NCBI GenBank assembly: GCA_017936245.1
Contig: JAGBFY010000381.1
Location: 1 to 18,178 of the forward strand
Source: Kiritimatiellia bacterium
GTDB lineage: Bacteria > Verrucomicrobiota > Kiritimatiellia > RFP12 > UBA1067
DNA length: 18,178 nucleotides
Direction: 5' to 3'
Shown here: positions 1 through 8,982 of the stretch, in pieces
Layout: every line of letters starts with the position of its first letter
Position numbering within the stretch: the stretch's first letter is position 1
Made by a program: the position numbers and the translations under genes
The notes under the pieces: generated by a model
Told to the model about the DNA's origin: nothing
Database searches by the model: none
Seen by the model: the letters and a program-made list of their open reading frames with translations, nothing else

Positions 1-1440
1 GTCATAGGCCCGCCTCCAGACGGACACTCCCGACCGCAGCTCTTCGGCATAGGCGCCATCGTTGCATGCCTCTGCGACAAATGCCGCCGCACCGTAAGCG
101 CCCGAAAGGTCCAGCGCATGCGTAGGGGACATCCCCGAAATGTCGGCGTGGGCGAACTCGCGCGCGAACGTCGCCTTGAGCCGGGGATAGTCGGCTTTTG
201 TAAGAACGCCGCGAAAGAACGCATCCGTCAACGTATACACCGGCAAGGCCGTAGCCTGCATATCCTTGTGGACGACCACGTCGTCCATGATTTGGCAGAT
301 GGGAGAAAACCCTTTGCGTTCGACAACCGACATGATATGTTCGCAGATGCCGCGTCCCACATCCCGATCCAAAGACAATATCAGCGGCAATCCGGTTCGG
401 TATACATCCCAGAATGTCGAGAAATCCACATATCCTTGCCCGCACTCGGCCGGCTTCAGCAGCGAATGGTACAATGTCGAATAAAAGAGCCTTTTCGCCC
501 CTTCTTCCGCAAAACCTACACGCACACGACCAATCCTATCCGCCCACGCAGCACGTGTTTTGGCGAACACTCCTTCGAATCCCTCGCCGGCAGCAGCTCT
601 GGCGCGAGTTACGGCTTCATCTTCCCCGGCCAGCGAAAATCCCGCGAACGCCTCCGCCTTACCGTCCTCGAACGCAACGTCTATGCATCCGTCTCCGCAT
701 GAAGAGGACGACAGCGCACCCCGCACGCAAACCGCAAAAAAGATATCGACCCCATGGAAACGGACCCGTCCCCGCCAGCAGCCAGAACCATCCTCCCGGA
801 CTTCGCACTTCGAAGGCAGTTCCTTCCTGTAGCCAGGACAGACACCTTCGACAAACTCCTTGCGCAATCCGCCTTGCCGAAGATCGATACGCAAGCGACC
901 GCGGCCTTTGACAAAACGGTAGCGATGGCAGGCGGCGTGGCGGTCGACGGTCAATTCGATCGCCGCACCATAATCCGTGAGCGTCGCCGCGTAGCGTCCA
1001 GGTTGCGCTTCCTCGCCGTCCAGGCGCGAACGTACGGAGATGTCGGCGCCTTCGGAATAGGGCGTGAACATGAAATAATTGTAGAACCGGTGAATCCACC
1101 CCGTGCCGGTATGGTGAAAGTGCGTAATGCCCCAAGCGTGGTTCCGTGTGCCAAAGACCGGCGCCGGCCCGTTCCATGACGCGCCGACACGTCCATATCC
1201 GGTCGGATAGGCGCCTGAATACGCACAGGCGCTGACCCATCCGAACGGAGCCGACGCGCCGGGATGGGTATTTCCGGACTGGGCCTTTTCCCAATGCCAG
1301 CCGCGCGCCATTCCCTCGGATGCAGGCGATTCCGTAGCTCCCGATCCCCAAAACGGATCCACAAGCCGATATCCGCCAGACAAGTCACCATACGCACACA
1401 GCGACACCATGACGGCGGCAAGCCGAATTGTTCCTTCCAT
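1..1440 (-). CDS. GH92-like alpha-mannosidase family protein, partial (C-terminus outside window)
   Basis: An open frame of 480 codons starts at ATG 1440 and runs off the left edge without a stop. GH92 enzymes are exo-acting, calcium-dependent alpha-mannosidases, usually about 700 residues or more, so roughly a third is missing. Family signatures seen: VDPFWGSG (27-34), the SGNTHPGASAPFG segment (55-67), THFHHTGTG (106-114) and the FSTFWDVYRTGLPL stretch (340-353). The start is supported by GAGGG a few bases upstream and by a hydrophobic N-terminus (about residues 5-18) that may be a weak Sec signal. The usual catalytic-acid motif of the family (Asn-Glu-Thr...Cys-Met...His) is not recognisable before the Leu-Pro-Val at 399-401, where MQATALPV occurs instead. 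Specificity may therefore differ from a plain alpha-mannosidase. It is last of the visible genes in the downstream operon, 43 bp after the metallophosphoesterase. Family call is good; substrate is uncertain. Confidence 0.85.
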   Translation of the reverse strand, partial: MEGTIRLAAVMVSLCAYGDLSGGYRLVDPFWGSGATESPASEGMARGWHWEKAQSGNTHPGASAPFGWVSACAYSGAYPTGYGRVGASWNGPAPVFGTRNHAWGITHFHHTGTGWIHRFYNYFMFTPYSEGADISVRSRLDGEEAQPGRYAATLTDYGAAIELTVDRHAACHRYRFVKGRGRLRIDLRQGGLRKEFVEGVCPGYRKELPSKCEVREDGSGCWRGRVRFHGVDIFFAVCVRGALSSSSCGDGCIDVAFEDGKAEAFAGFSLAGEDEAVTRARAAAGEGFEGVFAKTRAAWADRIGRVRVGFAEEGAKRLFYSTLYHSLLKPAECGQGYVDFSTFWDVYRTGLPLILSLDRDVGRGICEHIMSVVERKGFSPICQIMDDVVVHKDMQATALPVYTLTDAFFRGVLTKADYPRLKATFAREFAHADISGMSPTHALDLSGAYGAAAFVAEACNDGAYAEELRSGVSVWRRAYD

Positions 1441-1483
1441 TAAGCCCTCGCTTTTTCTCTCCCGCGCGGCAGACGCCGTCTTT

Positions 1484-2884
1484 CTACGGAACAACCGTAA
1501 CAGGGAATATTTCTTTGTTCAGATTTTCGTCCATTGCGACGACAATCGACTCTCCCGGCCGTTTCCCTTCCAGTACGCCGTCTTCGCCAACGGTCGCGTA
1601 GCTGGTGCGGAACGCCACCAGAGGACACCACTTGCTTTCCGGATTCTTGCGGCGCTCGATATGGTCGGCGTCATAGCAGCCCCATTTGACCGGGCCCTTG
1701 AGCCTTGTCGATTCAAACGGCAGTCTGCCGCCGACCTTAACTTTCAAGGGGTCCGTATGGATCACACGGTCCTGTCCGCCGCCCACGCGGGTGAAAAAGA
1801 CCAGATTCTTCCCGGGATTGATCTGAACGGCGTCGAACGTCTGTTCATGAATCGTCCCCTTGATTTTTCTCGGCAGTTTGCCGCACCATTCGCCGGAGCC
1901 ATACAGATAATCCCGGTCGAGCATGTCGCACGGCTCGGTGACATACAGGATGCCGTTCTGGAACGTCTGTCGTTCGGAATGGTGATGTCCCGAAATGGAA
2001 AGCATGATCTTTCCGCATGCGCCGGAGAAATCGAAGTTCCGTCCGAGCACCTTCACTTTCCCCCTGTTTTGATACGCTTCACACAGGTGGCGGAAATCCG
2101 CATACCGTTCGACCTCGTCCTCCCAACCGACCAGACTTGCAATTGGGATATGGTGCACGATCACAGCGGCCCAGCCTTCCTTCATCGTGCCAAGAGCCTG
2201 TCCAGCAAGCCAGTGGAGCTGCGGCGCATTCATGCCGGGAACCACTCCGCACACTTTTTGCGTCAAATCGACGCTGTCGGTGGTGTCTGCAATGATGTAG
2301 CGCACCTTTGAACGGAAATTGTCGAAATATCCGTAGCACGCATCAGCGTCTTTTTCGTTCGTCACGAAATCGCCACGCGTAAATCTGCCGGCAATTATCG
2401 CTTTTGTTTCGTCGGCAGAGAGAGTCAAACCGCTCTTGAATGTATTGTCGGCACAGATGATGAAATCGTGATTACCCCTTGCAAAGTACGCCCCGAGTCC
2501 GGCTTGAGAAATCGGCTCCACCCAGTTCCGGCAGAAAGCATCGACAGTCCGATTCAAAGATTCACGGCAGGAACCCGAGCCGTCGGCGACATACGCATAC
2601 GGCAGATCGCCGCCGAAAAATACATTGTCTATCGGCACTTTCTCCGCCAATGCGGCGATGATCTTACCGGACTGAGCGCTGTTCACCGGCACATGGATGT
2701 CCGCAAGAAACCAGAACCCGTCCGTCGACTCCTTCGCGTTAGAATTGATCTTTCGCGCAATATCTTCAAGATAATTGTCGTAGTATGAAGGCAATGACGG
2801 CTTTTTCGCTCCAAACGCCGGAATCATTCCGGTTGCGAGCGACAATCCGCCGCCCAAAAAAACGCGTCTGGTACAGCAATCCAT
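1484..2884 (-). CDS. Exported calcineurin-like metallophosphoesterase with Tat-type signal
   Basis: A 466-residue protein with the full calcineurin-like (PF00149) metal-binding set: ADIHV (D62, H64), GGD (D93), GNHD (N138-H139-D140), VHH (H244-H245) and SGHHHS (H300-H302). These ligands bind two metal ions for phosphomonoester or diester hydrolysis. The N-terminus carries TRRVFLGGG (5-13) followed by a hydrophobic stretch to about residue 25, which fits a twin-arginine export signal. Two starts are possible. ATG 2896 overlaps the upstream stop (ATGA), and ATG 2884 has GAGGA at good distance; I chose 2884. A much longer open frame continues upstream inside the fusion gene and is not credible. 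The C-terminal 150 residues are not assigned. Its place between an esterase/GH fusion and a GH92-like enzyme suggests removal of phosphate from a glycan or its breakdown products. That role is inference. Confidence 0.85.
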   Translation of the reverse strand: MDCCTRRVFLGGGLSLATGMIPAFGAKKPSLPSYYDNYLEDIARKINSNAKESTDGFWFLADIHVPVNSAQSGKIIAALAEKVPIDNVFFGGDLPYAYVADGSGSCRESLNRTVDAFCRNWVEPISQAGLGAYFARGNHDFIICADNTFKSGLTLSADETKAIIAGRFTRGDFVTNEKDADACYGYFDNFRSKVRYIIADTTDSVDLTQKVCGVVPGMNAPQLHWLAGQALGTMKEGWAAVIVHHIPIASLVGWEDEVERYADFRHLCEAYQNRGKVKVLGRNFDFSGACGKIMLSISGHHHSERQTFQNGILYVTEPCDMLDRDYLYGSGEWCGKLPRKIKGTIHEQTFDAVQINPGKNLVFFTRVGGGQDRVIHTDPLKVKVGGRLPFESTRLKGPVKWGCYDADHIERRKNPESKWCPLVAFRTSYATVGEDGVLEGKRPGESIVVAMDENLNKEIFPVTVVP

Positions 2885-2889
2885 TCTTT

Positions 2890-2894
2890 TCCTC
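2890..2894 (-). promoter_or_regulatory. Shine-Dalgarno GAGGA deciding the metallophosphoesterase start
   Basis: GAGGA overlaps the stop codon of the upstream fusion gene and lies five bases before ATG 2884. It sits inside the alternative start at 2896, so it favours the 2884 start and implies translational coupling with the upstream gene. Confidence 0.5.
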
Positions 2895-5800
2895 ATTTCG
2901 GATCTTCCAACCGTTCCAGGGGTTCGACATGCACAAAACCTTCGGCAGCATGCACATACGCGGTGTCGGGGTCCGCATAGAACCTGCAGCCGGCAAGCTT
3001 TGCGAAACCGGCCAGAACATGGGTCGGCAGAGCCGGGATTCCGCAAAACACATCAATCCCCTTTCCGTTTGCGTTTCTGCGCATCGCAACCGCCGCCGAG
3101 CCGTCAGGCCATTTTGCCAGAATGTCCTTCTCGTCAGCTTCAACGGCAAAGAGCGGATCCACAACCCAAAGCCCCTGCCAGGAATCCGGGAAGCCGAGCG
3201 CCTTGCCGGCAGCCGTCGACTTCACCTTCGGATGTGCCGCCGCAATGCGCTTCGCCTTGAATCCGGTCGTCCTGAATATGTTTTCATCATCCCGGCCCTT
3301 TTCGGCAAGCCATCCCGGAGCCCAACACCAGACACGGGTGACATCAGGCTGCATCTTCCTGTGACGGGCGATGGCAACCTTCTCCGCCGTGCCGGCATAG
3401 AAAGAGGACGTGAATATCTGGAGTTTCGCCGACTTCAACCGTCCGGCAAGCGCATCGGTCACAAAATACTGTCCATAAGGGACGCCGCACCGTTCCAATC
3501 CTTCACGAGCGCGCTTGAGCAGCGGCTCGAAAGCAATCCGGGAACCTGCGGCGGCGTACAGCATGCTGTGTTCATCCAGCAACAGGGCGATTTCCGGAGA
3601 GAAACACGAACGGCGGGCGAACATCTTTTCATCCAGCGGACGCATCGTCTCCATCACGCTCCAAAGGTCGCGGTCATTGTACCATCCGCGTCCGGTAAGA
3701 TCCATCCACCAGCTTGCCCTTCCGCGCATTATGCAGGCCGCGAGATTGTTCCTCAGCTGACGCATGGTCTGCGCCTTTTTCGGACGGATCCATCCGCCTG
3801 CGAGTTCGAGCGCATTGGTGTGCGTGACGAGATATGTGCGGGTATCGTCTTCATCCAAGGGCATGATTCCGCGAAGGATGGCCGATTCCGCGGCAACCTG
3901 CGTCATCGTCGGCGCAAGGTATCGGCGGTTCACGTAGGAGAACGGCGAACAAAGCAGGTCTATATTCCCCGCCGCCTTCCTGAACAGCTGTTCGGAACCG
4001 TAGTCGCCGGTCACGGCCGCGCCGTTCGGCACCGTCGTGTGCTCGAAGCCGTAGCCGTGAAACACCATCACCAGCTTGCGTCCTTCCGATCCGCGCCGCG
4101 CAGCAGCAGCCATTGCCGCCACGAAATCCGCCATCTCGTCCTGCTCAAACTGAGAGAACAGCACCATCTTCCTGTCAATCACAGGATCGCGGAGCATTCC
4201 GCCCTTGTGCGAACGTCTTTCCTCCGGCGTGGGAATTTCGGCCGTGTCCGCACCCTTCTCGCCGCGAGCCTTGAGCCATTTGCGCCATGCGTTGCGCACG
4301 GGAGTCTCCAAACCATGCAGGACCGGACCGAGCGACTCCATGTAGAAGAACTCTCCGTAGCTCTGCCCCGCAGGGTGGATGCCGCCGTAGTTCCGGGGAT
4401 ACGCCCGGCACAAATGGCGCACCAGCCTCTCCAGATGCTTCGCTACCTGCTCGCGGTAGTCGTGCGCCGACACGGAGGCGATTCTGCCGTACTCCTTGCC
4501 GTCGTCAAACTTCATCTGCCAGTCGGGATTTTTGTCGAGCAGCCACTTCGGGGCGTTTATGTAGACGCGAGGAATGAGCAGCGCATCCGGATGCACGGCA
4601 AGAATGCGGTCGAAGAGCGAATCGACCTGATCCCACCGCGGTCCTTTGCTTGGATCCTCCCAGCAGAGCGTCATCGGAAACGAAATGAACCTCACGCCCG
4701 CATCGCGGCAGTGCGCCAGCGTCTGGAAGAAAGGATTCGCGGAATCCGGAACGCCGTACGCCCGGCATCCGAAGAAAAAGCGCGGCGGTACGGGCTTGCC
4801 GTCGATATGGATCATCGGGCCGCCTTGCGTCTGGCGTACGCGCACCTCAACGTTCCCCGTCATCGGCACCGGTTTTTCGAGCTCCACCACCCTTGAACTC
4901 GTGCGCACCCCGTCCGCCGTCTCGAGATTCAGGTAGAACGCCGCCGTCGCCGGGGACAACTTCACTTCGACCCTGCCATCGACAATGCGCGCATCCTTGC
5001 TGTGCCAATACCGGTCGAACCAAAGCTCGCACTCGTCCGTCCTGTCCAGCGTGTAGTCGATCGTCGCCTTTACCGCCTTGCGTCCTTTCGCCTCGACGAA
5101 CACAGCATGCGCGGAATCGCCCGAAACCACAACCTCACCAAATTTCGGGATGGCAGCTTCTCCCTTCAGATAATGGTCCGCCAGCGCCACAAGCTCCTTC
5201 GCCTCTTCGCTCACAGGTCCGTGCGTATGCACCATCCCCACACGATACGTGGCGAAACCTCCTGCAGGAACGGCCTTGCGGCACTCCTCCACCGAGGGAA
5301 GCGAGAACCACGGATCGTTTGAGCCATCGAGCCAATGCGTCGGCACTTTCGACTGAGGCAGATAGTTTATCGGATCCCAGCGTTCCTTCCATTTCGGAAC
5401 GTTGGCCTCGCCAAGAATCTTGACGTTCTTCTTCCAGGCCGGAGACTTGACGAAGTTCGCGCCGCATCCGTACACCGGCGCCGCAAACCTGAACCTGTCA
5501 TCAATCGACGCCGCGATGCAGGTGAGAAAACCGCCCCACGACACGCCTGTCACACCGATGCGTTCAGAATCGACATCAGGCAGTGAACGCAGGAAGGAAT
5601 TCGCCCTGACCACCGCCGCAACCGCATGATACACCCACTGGTCCTCATCTGGATCGCCCATCGACCAGAAGCTTCCCCAGCCCGCAGGACCCGCCCATGC
5701 ATGACGGAAATGCCTGCGCTGTTCACTGCCGACCACATTGCCGCTCACAGAACCGCAGGTATCCATCGAAATGGCGGCATATCCCTTGGAATTCCAGAAC

Positions 5801-6108
5801 TTCACCCACCGGTGAAACGCACTGCCGCCGCCGCCGTGCACCAACATCATCGCCGGCACCTTTTCGCCGGGCTTGTGTTTCGGTATGCCGTAATATGCAA
5901 ATACACGCGTGGGCTTACCCTTGAACGGTAGCCCGTCAAAGAAAGTCACCTGCACACCAGTATTCGTGGCATACTTAGAAGCATCATACGTCTGTGGAGC
6001 CGTCTTGAGCAGTTCCATCGGCCACTTGACCGCCGCTGTTGAAACATTGATGAATGCGACCGCAAACGCGGCCGCACAGACTCCTGTCTTCGAAATTCTG
6101 AATGACAT
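2893..6108 (-). CDS. Secreted two-domain enzyme: alpha/beta-hydrolase (esterase) fused to GH42-like glycosidase
   Basis: A 1071-residue protein with a clear Sec signal (about 1-26, ...NVSTAA). Residues about 50-320 are an alpha/beta-hydrolase of the acetylxylan esterase/dipeptidyl-peptidase type: oxyanion region LVHGGGGSAFHRW (89-101), nucleophile elbow GVSWGG with S190, candidate acid D261 or D265 (WLDGSNDPW), and candidate histidine H294 or H296 (MVHTHGP). Residues about 320-420 are a beta linker domain. From about 425 (PMIHIDGKPVPPRFFFG) a TIM-barrel glycosidase resembling GH42/clan GH-A follows. It contains AGQSYGEFF, with E586 as a possible acid/base, and an EDDTRTYL motif (753-760). A Rossmann-like domain (about 838-1040) resembles the GH42 trimerisation domain. 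SD GAGGA precedes ATG 6108, which lies 10 bp after the SUMF1 gene. Esterase plus glycosidase on one chain suggests deacylation and cleavage of the same substrate. Exact GH family is unsure. Confidence 0.8.
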   Translation of the reverse strand: MSFRISKTGVCAAAFAVAFINVSTAAVKWPMELLKTAPQTYDASKYATNTGVQVTFFDGLPFKGKPTRVFAYYGIPKHKPGEKVPAMMLVHGGGGSAFHRWVKFWNSKGYAAISMDTCGSVSGNVVGSEQRRHFRHAWAGPAGWGSFWSMGDPDEDQWVYHAVAAVVRANSFLRSLPDVDSERIGVTGVSWGGFLTCIAASIDDRFRFAAPVYGCGANFVKSPAWKKNVKILGEANVPKWKERWDPINYLPQSKVPTHWLDGSNDPWFSLPSVEECRKAVPAGGFATYRVGMVHTHGPVSEEAKELVALADHYLKGEAAIPKFGEVVVSGDSAHAVFVEAKGRKAVKATIDYTLDRTDECELWFDRYWHSKDARIVDGRVEVKLSPATAAFYLNLETADGVRTSSRVVELEKPVPMTGNVEVRVRQTQGGPMIHIDGKPVPPRFFFGCRAYGVPDSANPFFQTLAHCRDAGVRFISFPMTLCWEDPSKGPRWDQVDSLFDRILAVHPDALLIPRVYINAPKWLLDKNPDWQMKFDDGKEYGRIASVSAHDYREQVAKHLERLVRHLCRAYPRNYGGIHPAGQSYGEFFYMESLGPVLHGLETPVRNAWRKWLKARGEKGADTAEIPTPEERRSHKGGMLRDPVIDRKMVLFSQFEQDEMADFVAAMAAAARRGSEGRKLVMVFHGYGFEHTTVPNGAAVTGDYGSEQLFRKAAGNIDLLCSPFSYVNRRYLAPTMTQVAAESAILRGIMPLDEDDTRTYLVTHTNALELAGGWIRPKKAQTMRQLRNNLAACIMRGRASWWMDLTGRGWYNDRDLWSVMETMRPLDEKMFARRSCFSPEIALLLDEHSMLYAAAGSRIAFEPLLKRAREGLERCGVPYGQYFVTDALAGRLKSAKLQIFTSSFYAGTAEKVAIARHRKMQPDVTRVWCWAPGWLAEKGRDDENIFRTTGFKAKRIAAAHPKVKSTAAGKALGFPDSWQGLWVVDPLFAVEADEKDILAKWPDGSAAVAMRRNANGKGIDVFCGIPALPTHVLAGFAKLAGCRFYADPDTAYVHAAEGFVHVEPLERLEDPK

Positions 6109-6118
6109 GATTTTCCTC

Positions 6119-7498
6119 TTATTGTTCCGGATCGATCTTCCGCAATCCCATATAGCACTTCACGCGCAAACCTGTATCAAGCATATCCGCCACATAGCCC
6201 GGAGCGACCCCTTCACGGTATGCCGGACGGCATACGAACGCGTTAGACGCCCACGACCCGCCCTTACGGACACGCGTAGTCGATGTCGATCCGTCGAGAC
6301 AGGATGCACCGTTGGCGTTCACAGCGCCATGATACGCGGATATGTTTTCCTGATACCAATCGAGACATGGCTCCATCACTCCCCCAAGCATGTCATACAG
6401 TCCCCATGCGTTGGGTGCATAGCTTCCGGCGATCGGCACACCGTTGGTGACACCCTGACTCTTGGCGTTGGCAATCACATTCGCCTGATTCAGCCCAACC
6501 GCACCATCCGAATCCACGTACCATTCTGCAGCCTGGTTTCTGCGGTATCTTCCGATTCTGTCCATTTCAGGATCGGATAATCTGTCCGCGTACGTCATCC
6601 GCATCTGCACACCGGTACCGTAATAATTGTGTCCGTACCCGGCACGGCAGGCATATTCCCATTCCGCTTCCGACGGCAGATCGAAATCTATCGTCTTGCC
6701 GCTTGTCGTGCGCATTACACCCAAAAGGGAACTGTCATTGGGATTGCCGGGATACAAGGATCCTCCACGGATTCTATCATAGGTCAACCTCGCCTTGATA
6801 CGCATATATCTTTCGATCACAAAATCCTCAGATCCGTCATCTGCGCCCTGAAGTATCCGATACTGTCCTTGCGTAAGCGGGAATACCGCAAGATAGTAGT
6901 TTCTGTACAAAGTCACTTCATGCGCCGCTTCCCGAGCCTCATACCCCTTACAGGAGACTTCGATGGAAACGTCCGAGCCCATCGTCCACGTCACGCCGGC
7001 CGCCTTGATCTTCCTGAACACCATCAGCCCCATGCGATAGTCGACATTGTCAATCAAACCGCCCGGCAATGCATTGGATGAGGCATAATAGCGCACCCTG
7101 TCATCCGGCGTCAGATTCGCCTCCGGCTGCGCCAGCGAATAAACCATGTAATCGGGAGTGTCGTCCATAGGCCACGCCGTGACTTTTGCCCTCATCGATG
7201 CCGTATCGGCAGGCAATTCCACTTCAGGAACGAAAGTAATGGTTCCCGAAGCTCCTGTTATTTTGCGGTTTACGTCACCAATCGCGCGCGACACAACCTT
7301 GTCGTCCATCGCAACCCAGGCGGATCCGCTGTTGGTCTCCACCGAAAGCGTGACAACAGCCGGTCCGTTCGCCAAATCGTAAGTGACCGTGACGTCTCTG
7401 CCGTCCTCAACGGACATCTCCACGTTGGAAACCGTCGGTACGGCGGCCACCGCCGTCATTGCCGTTACAGCGGCAGAAACAGCAAGAATCTTTTTCAT
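6119..7498 (-). CDS. Secreted SUMF1/FGE-fold protein, type-A N-terminal domain (third of three)
   Basis: A 459-residue protein with a Sec signal (MKKILAVSAA..., cleavage near VAAVPT, about 20). Residues about 21-125 form a beta-rich domain (TVSNVEMS...VTYDLANGPAVVTL...KVTAWPMDDTPDYMV), followed by the linker VRYYASSNALPGG (135-147). The SUMF1 (PF03781, C-type-lectin-like) domain runs from about 160 to 450, with TWTMGS (170-175), LPSEAEWEYACRAG (274-287), NAWGLYDMLGGVMEPCLDWY (363-382) and RKGGSWASNAFVCRPAYR (411-428). True FGE has two copper-binding cysteines in the GGS-x-x-C-x4-C region. Here the first is Ser418 and only C423 remains, so oxidase activity is unlikely. The canonical GNVWEW is also altered to GGVMEP. 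The start at 7498 is set by AAAGGAGT (7506-7513) and the signal peptide. It is 23 bp after the preceding SUMF1 gene. Confidence 0.85.
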   Translation of the reverse strand: MKKILAVSAAVTAMTAVAAVPTVSNVEMSVEDGRDVTVTYDLANGPAVVTLSVETNSGSAWVAMDDKVVSRAIGDVNRKITGASGTITFVPEVELPADTASMRAKVTAWPMDDTPDYMVYSLAQPEANLTPDDRVRYYASSNALPGGLIDNVDYRMGLMVFRKIKAAGVTWTMGSDVSIEVSCKGYEAREAAHEVTLYRNYYLAVFPLTQGQYRILQGADDGSEDFVIERYMRIKARLTYDRIRGGSLYPGNPNDSSLLGVMRTTSGKTIDFDLPSEAEWEYACRAGYGHNYYGTGVQMRMTYADRLSDPEMDRIGRYRRNQAAEWYVDSDGAVGLNQANVIANAKSQGVTNGVPIAGSYAPNAWGLYDMLGGVMEPCLDWYQENISAYHGAVNANGASCLDGSTSTTRVRKGGSWASNAFVCRPAYREGVAPGYVADMLDTGLRVKCYMGLRKIDPEQ

Positions 7499-7521
7499 AT
7501 CCTCTACTCCTTTCCTCTCCA

Positions 7522-8967
7522 TCACCTGAGACCCGCCCTGCAGCACAAACGCGCACCGCCCTCCTGCGAGTCACCCGGATATCCCGGCGCCGCGCTCTTG
7601 CGGAATGACGCCCTGCACACGCTGGCGTTGCTCTTGTAATCCCCGCCTCGCATCACGCGGCTCCAGTTTTCGACAAACTCGCCGGCCGCGTTCTTTGTCT
7701 TATGCACCTTCCCGTTGAGCTGTTGGGCGCCATTCGCGTTCACCGCACCGTTCAAATCCGTGATATCCGGGTGATACCAGTCCAGACACCACTCCCAGAT
7801 GCCTCCGTGCATGTCGTAAAGTCCGTAGGCGTTAGGCGCATAGCTGCCGGCAATCGGCGTTCCGTTCTCTGGCCCCTGAGAGGTCCTTAACGCCTCATTA
7901 GAGTAATCAGGCCAGGTGTTCCACCAGTCTGTCGCCTGATTGTAGCGGTAGCGTCCGGGCAAACCATAGTCGGTCGTGTACGGATATCCGTCTTCGAACT
8001 TATAAGGCGTCCCGTCGCCCCAATGCATTATCGGCTGGTTTGCCTTTGCCGCGAATTCCCACTGCGCCTCGCCGGGCAGATCCCAGTCGTCGATCAAACC
8101 GGCGGTTATGGCCCTGAGTTTGGCCAGCACCGATCCTTCCGCCGGCGGCTCCGGCCAATTGGAGTTCCGCATGGGATATCCGAATGCTTTCGTGTAATAC
8201 ACCTGATCGCAGATGCGCATCGCCCGGTCGATCGGGAATCCGCCCGTTATGCCGCTTTCTCCGGGAACATATATGGCCGCCATCTGCGCTACGGTAAGCG
8301 GAAACACGCCGATGTAGTAGTCATTCGTCAGCGTCACAGGATGCATCGTCTCGGGAGAGAAACCGGAATACGCATCTGCTCCGTTCCGGCCGGGCGTACC
8401 GACAGTCGAACCCATCATCCACCGGATGCCGCGCGCACGCATACGTTTCATCACTATCATGGACTTGCGGTACTCGTGGTTGCCGAGCAATCCTCCTGGC
8501 AGTTCGTTCGTTGAAGTGTAGTATCGTACGCGATTTTCCGCCGGAACCACATTGGATGCGAGCGATACAACCATATAGTCGGGCGTGTCGTCCAAACGCC
8601 ACGCCGTCACCTTCACGCGCAGATTACCCGATGCGATCGCTTCGTCCAGACCAAACCTGTCGACATTCCAGTTAAACGTTCCGGTCTCGCCGGTCACCCG
8701 CTTAAACACATCTCCACTGACATTCGACAGGCACTTCCCATCCAGCGCGACCCAACCGTTCGGGCCGTTGGTTTCCGCCATAAACGTCACTACCGCCGGC
8801 GCATCAGCTAGAGAATAGCTCACGACAACCGTCCGGTCCGCCAACTGAGCAAACCCCGTAACCGTCGCCTTGGGAGTGGACACCGAGGGCGCCTCCACCC
8901 CTGTCCCGCTTTCGGCACCAGCCAGCATTGAGGCAAGCGCAAACGAACAAACTATGACTTTCTTCAT
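7522..8967 (-). CDS. Secreted SUMF1/FGE-fold protein, type-A N-terminal domain (second of three)
   Basis: A 481-residue protein with a Sec signal (MKKVIVCSFALASMLAGAES). A type-A beta domain spans about 35-137 (VVVSYSLADAPAVVTF, GDVFKRVTG, VKVTAWRLDDTPDYMVVSL). The SUMF1 domain spans about 165-480: RWMMGS (182-187), DYYIGVFPLTVAQM (216-229), LPGEAQWEFAAKA (297-309), NAYGLYDMHGGIWEWCLDWY (379-398) and MRGGDYKSNASVCRASFR (439-456). At the FGE copper-cysteine positions this protein has Ser446 and C451, so the pair is incomplete. It closely parallels its two neighbours over the whole length, which indicates tandem duplication. ATG 8967 follows a near-perfect Shine-Dalgarno, AGGAGGG. Likely role is an extracytoplasmic glycan-binding or scaffold partner of the glycosidases; that is inference. 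Confidence 0.85.
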   Translation of the reverse strand: MKKVIVCSFALASMLAGAESGTGVEAPSVSTPKATVTGFAQLADRTVVVSYSLADAPAVVTFMAETNGPNGWVALDGKCLSNVSGDVFKRVTGETGTFNWNVDRFGLDEAIASGNLRVKVTAWRLDDTPDYMVVSLASNVVPAENRVRYYTSTNELPGGLLGNHEYRKSMIVMKRMRARGIRWMMGSTVGTPGRNGADAYSGFSPETMHPVTLTNDYYIGVFPLTVAQMAAIYVPGESGITGGFPIDRAMRICDQVYYTKAFGYPMRNSNWPEPPAEGSVLAKLRAITAGLIDDWDLPGEAQWEFAAKANQPIMHWGDGTPYKFEDGYPYTTDYGLPGRYRYNQATDWWNTWPDYSNEALRTSQGPENGTPIAGSYAPNAYGLYDMHGGIWEWCLDWYHPDITDLNGAVNANGAQQLNGKVHKTKNAAGEFVENWSRVMRGGDYKSNASVCRASFRKSAAPGYPGDSQEGGARLCCRAGLR

Positions 8968-8973
8968 TTTCAA

Positions 8974-8982
8974 CCCTCCTTT
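8974..8982 (-). promoter_or_regulatory. Strong Shine-Dalgarno AAGGAGGG setting the start at 8967
   Basis: AAGGAGGG followed by TTGAAA and ATG. It touches the stop codon of the preceding SUMF1 gene and excludes the longer in-frame start upstream, which would lack the signal peptide at its N-terminus. Confidence 0.7.

Noticed and set aside
2785..4896. A 703-codon open frame on the plus strand opposite the esterase/GH42-like gene
   Set aside because: It is antisense to a gene with clear domains and a signal peptide, its translation is Arg/His-rich with no motif, and such shadow frames are common in GC-rich genes.
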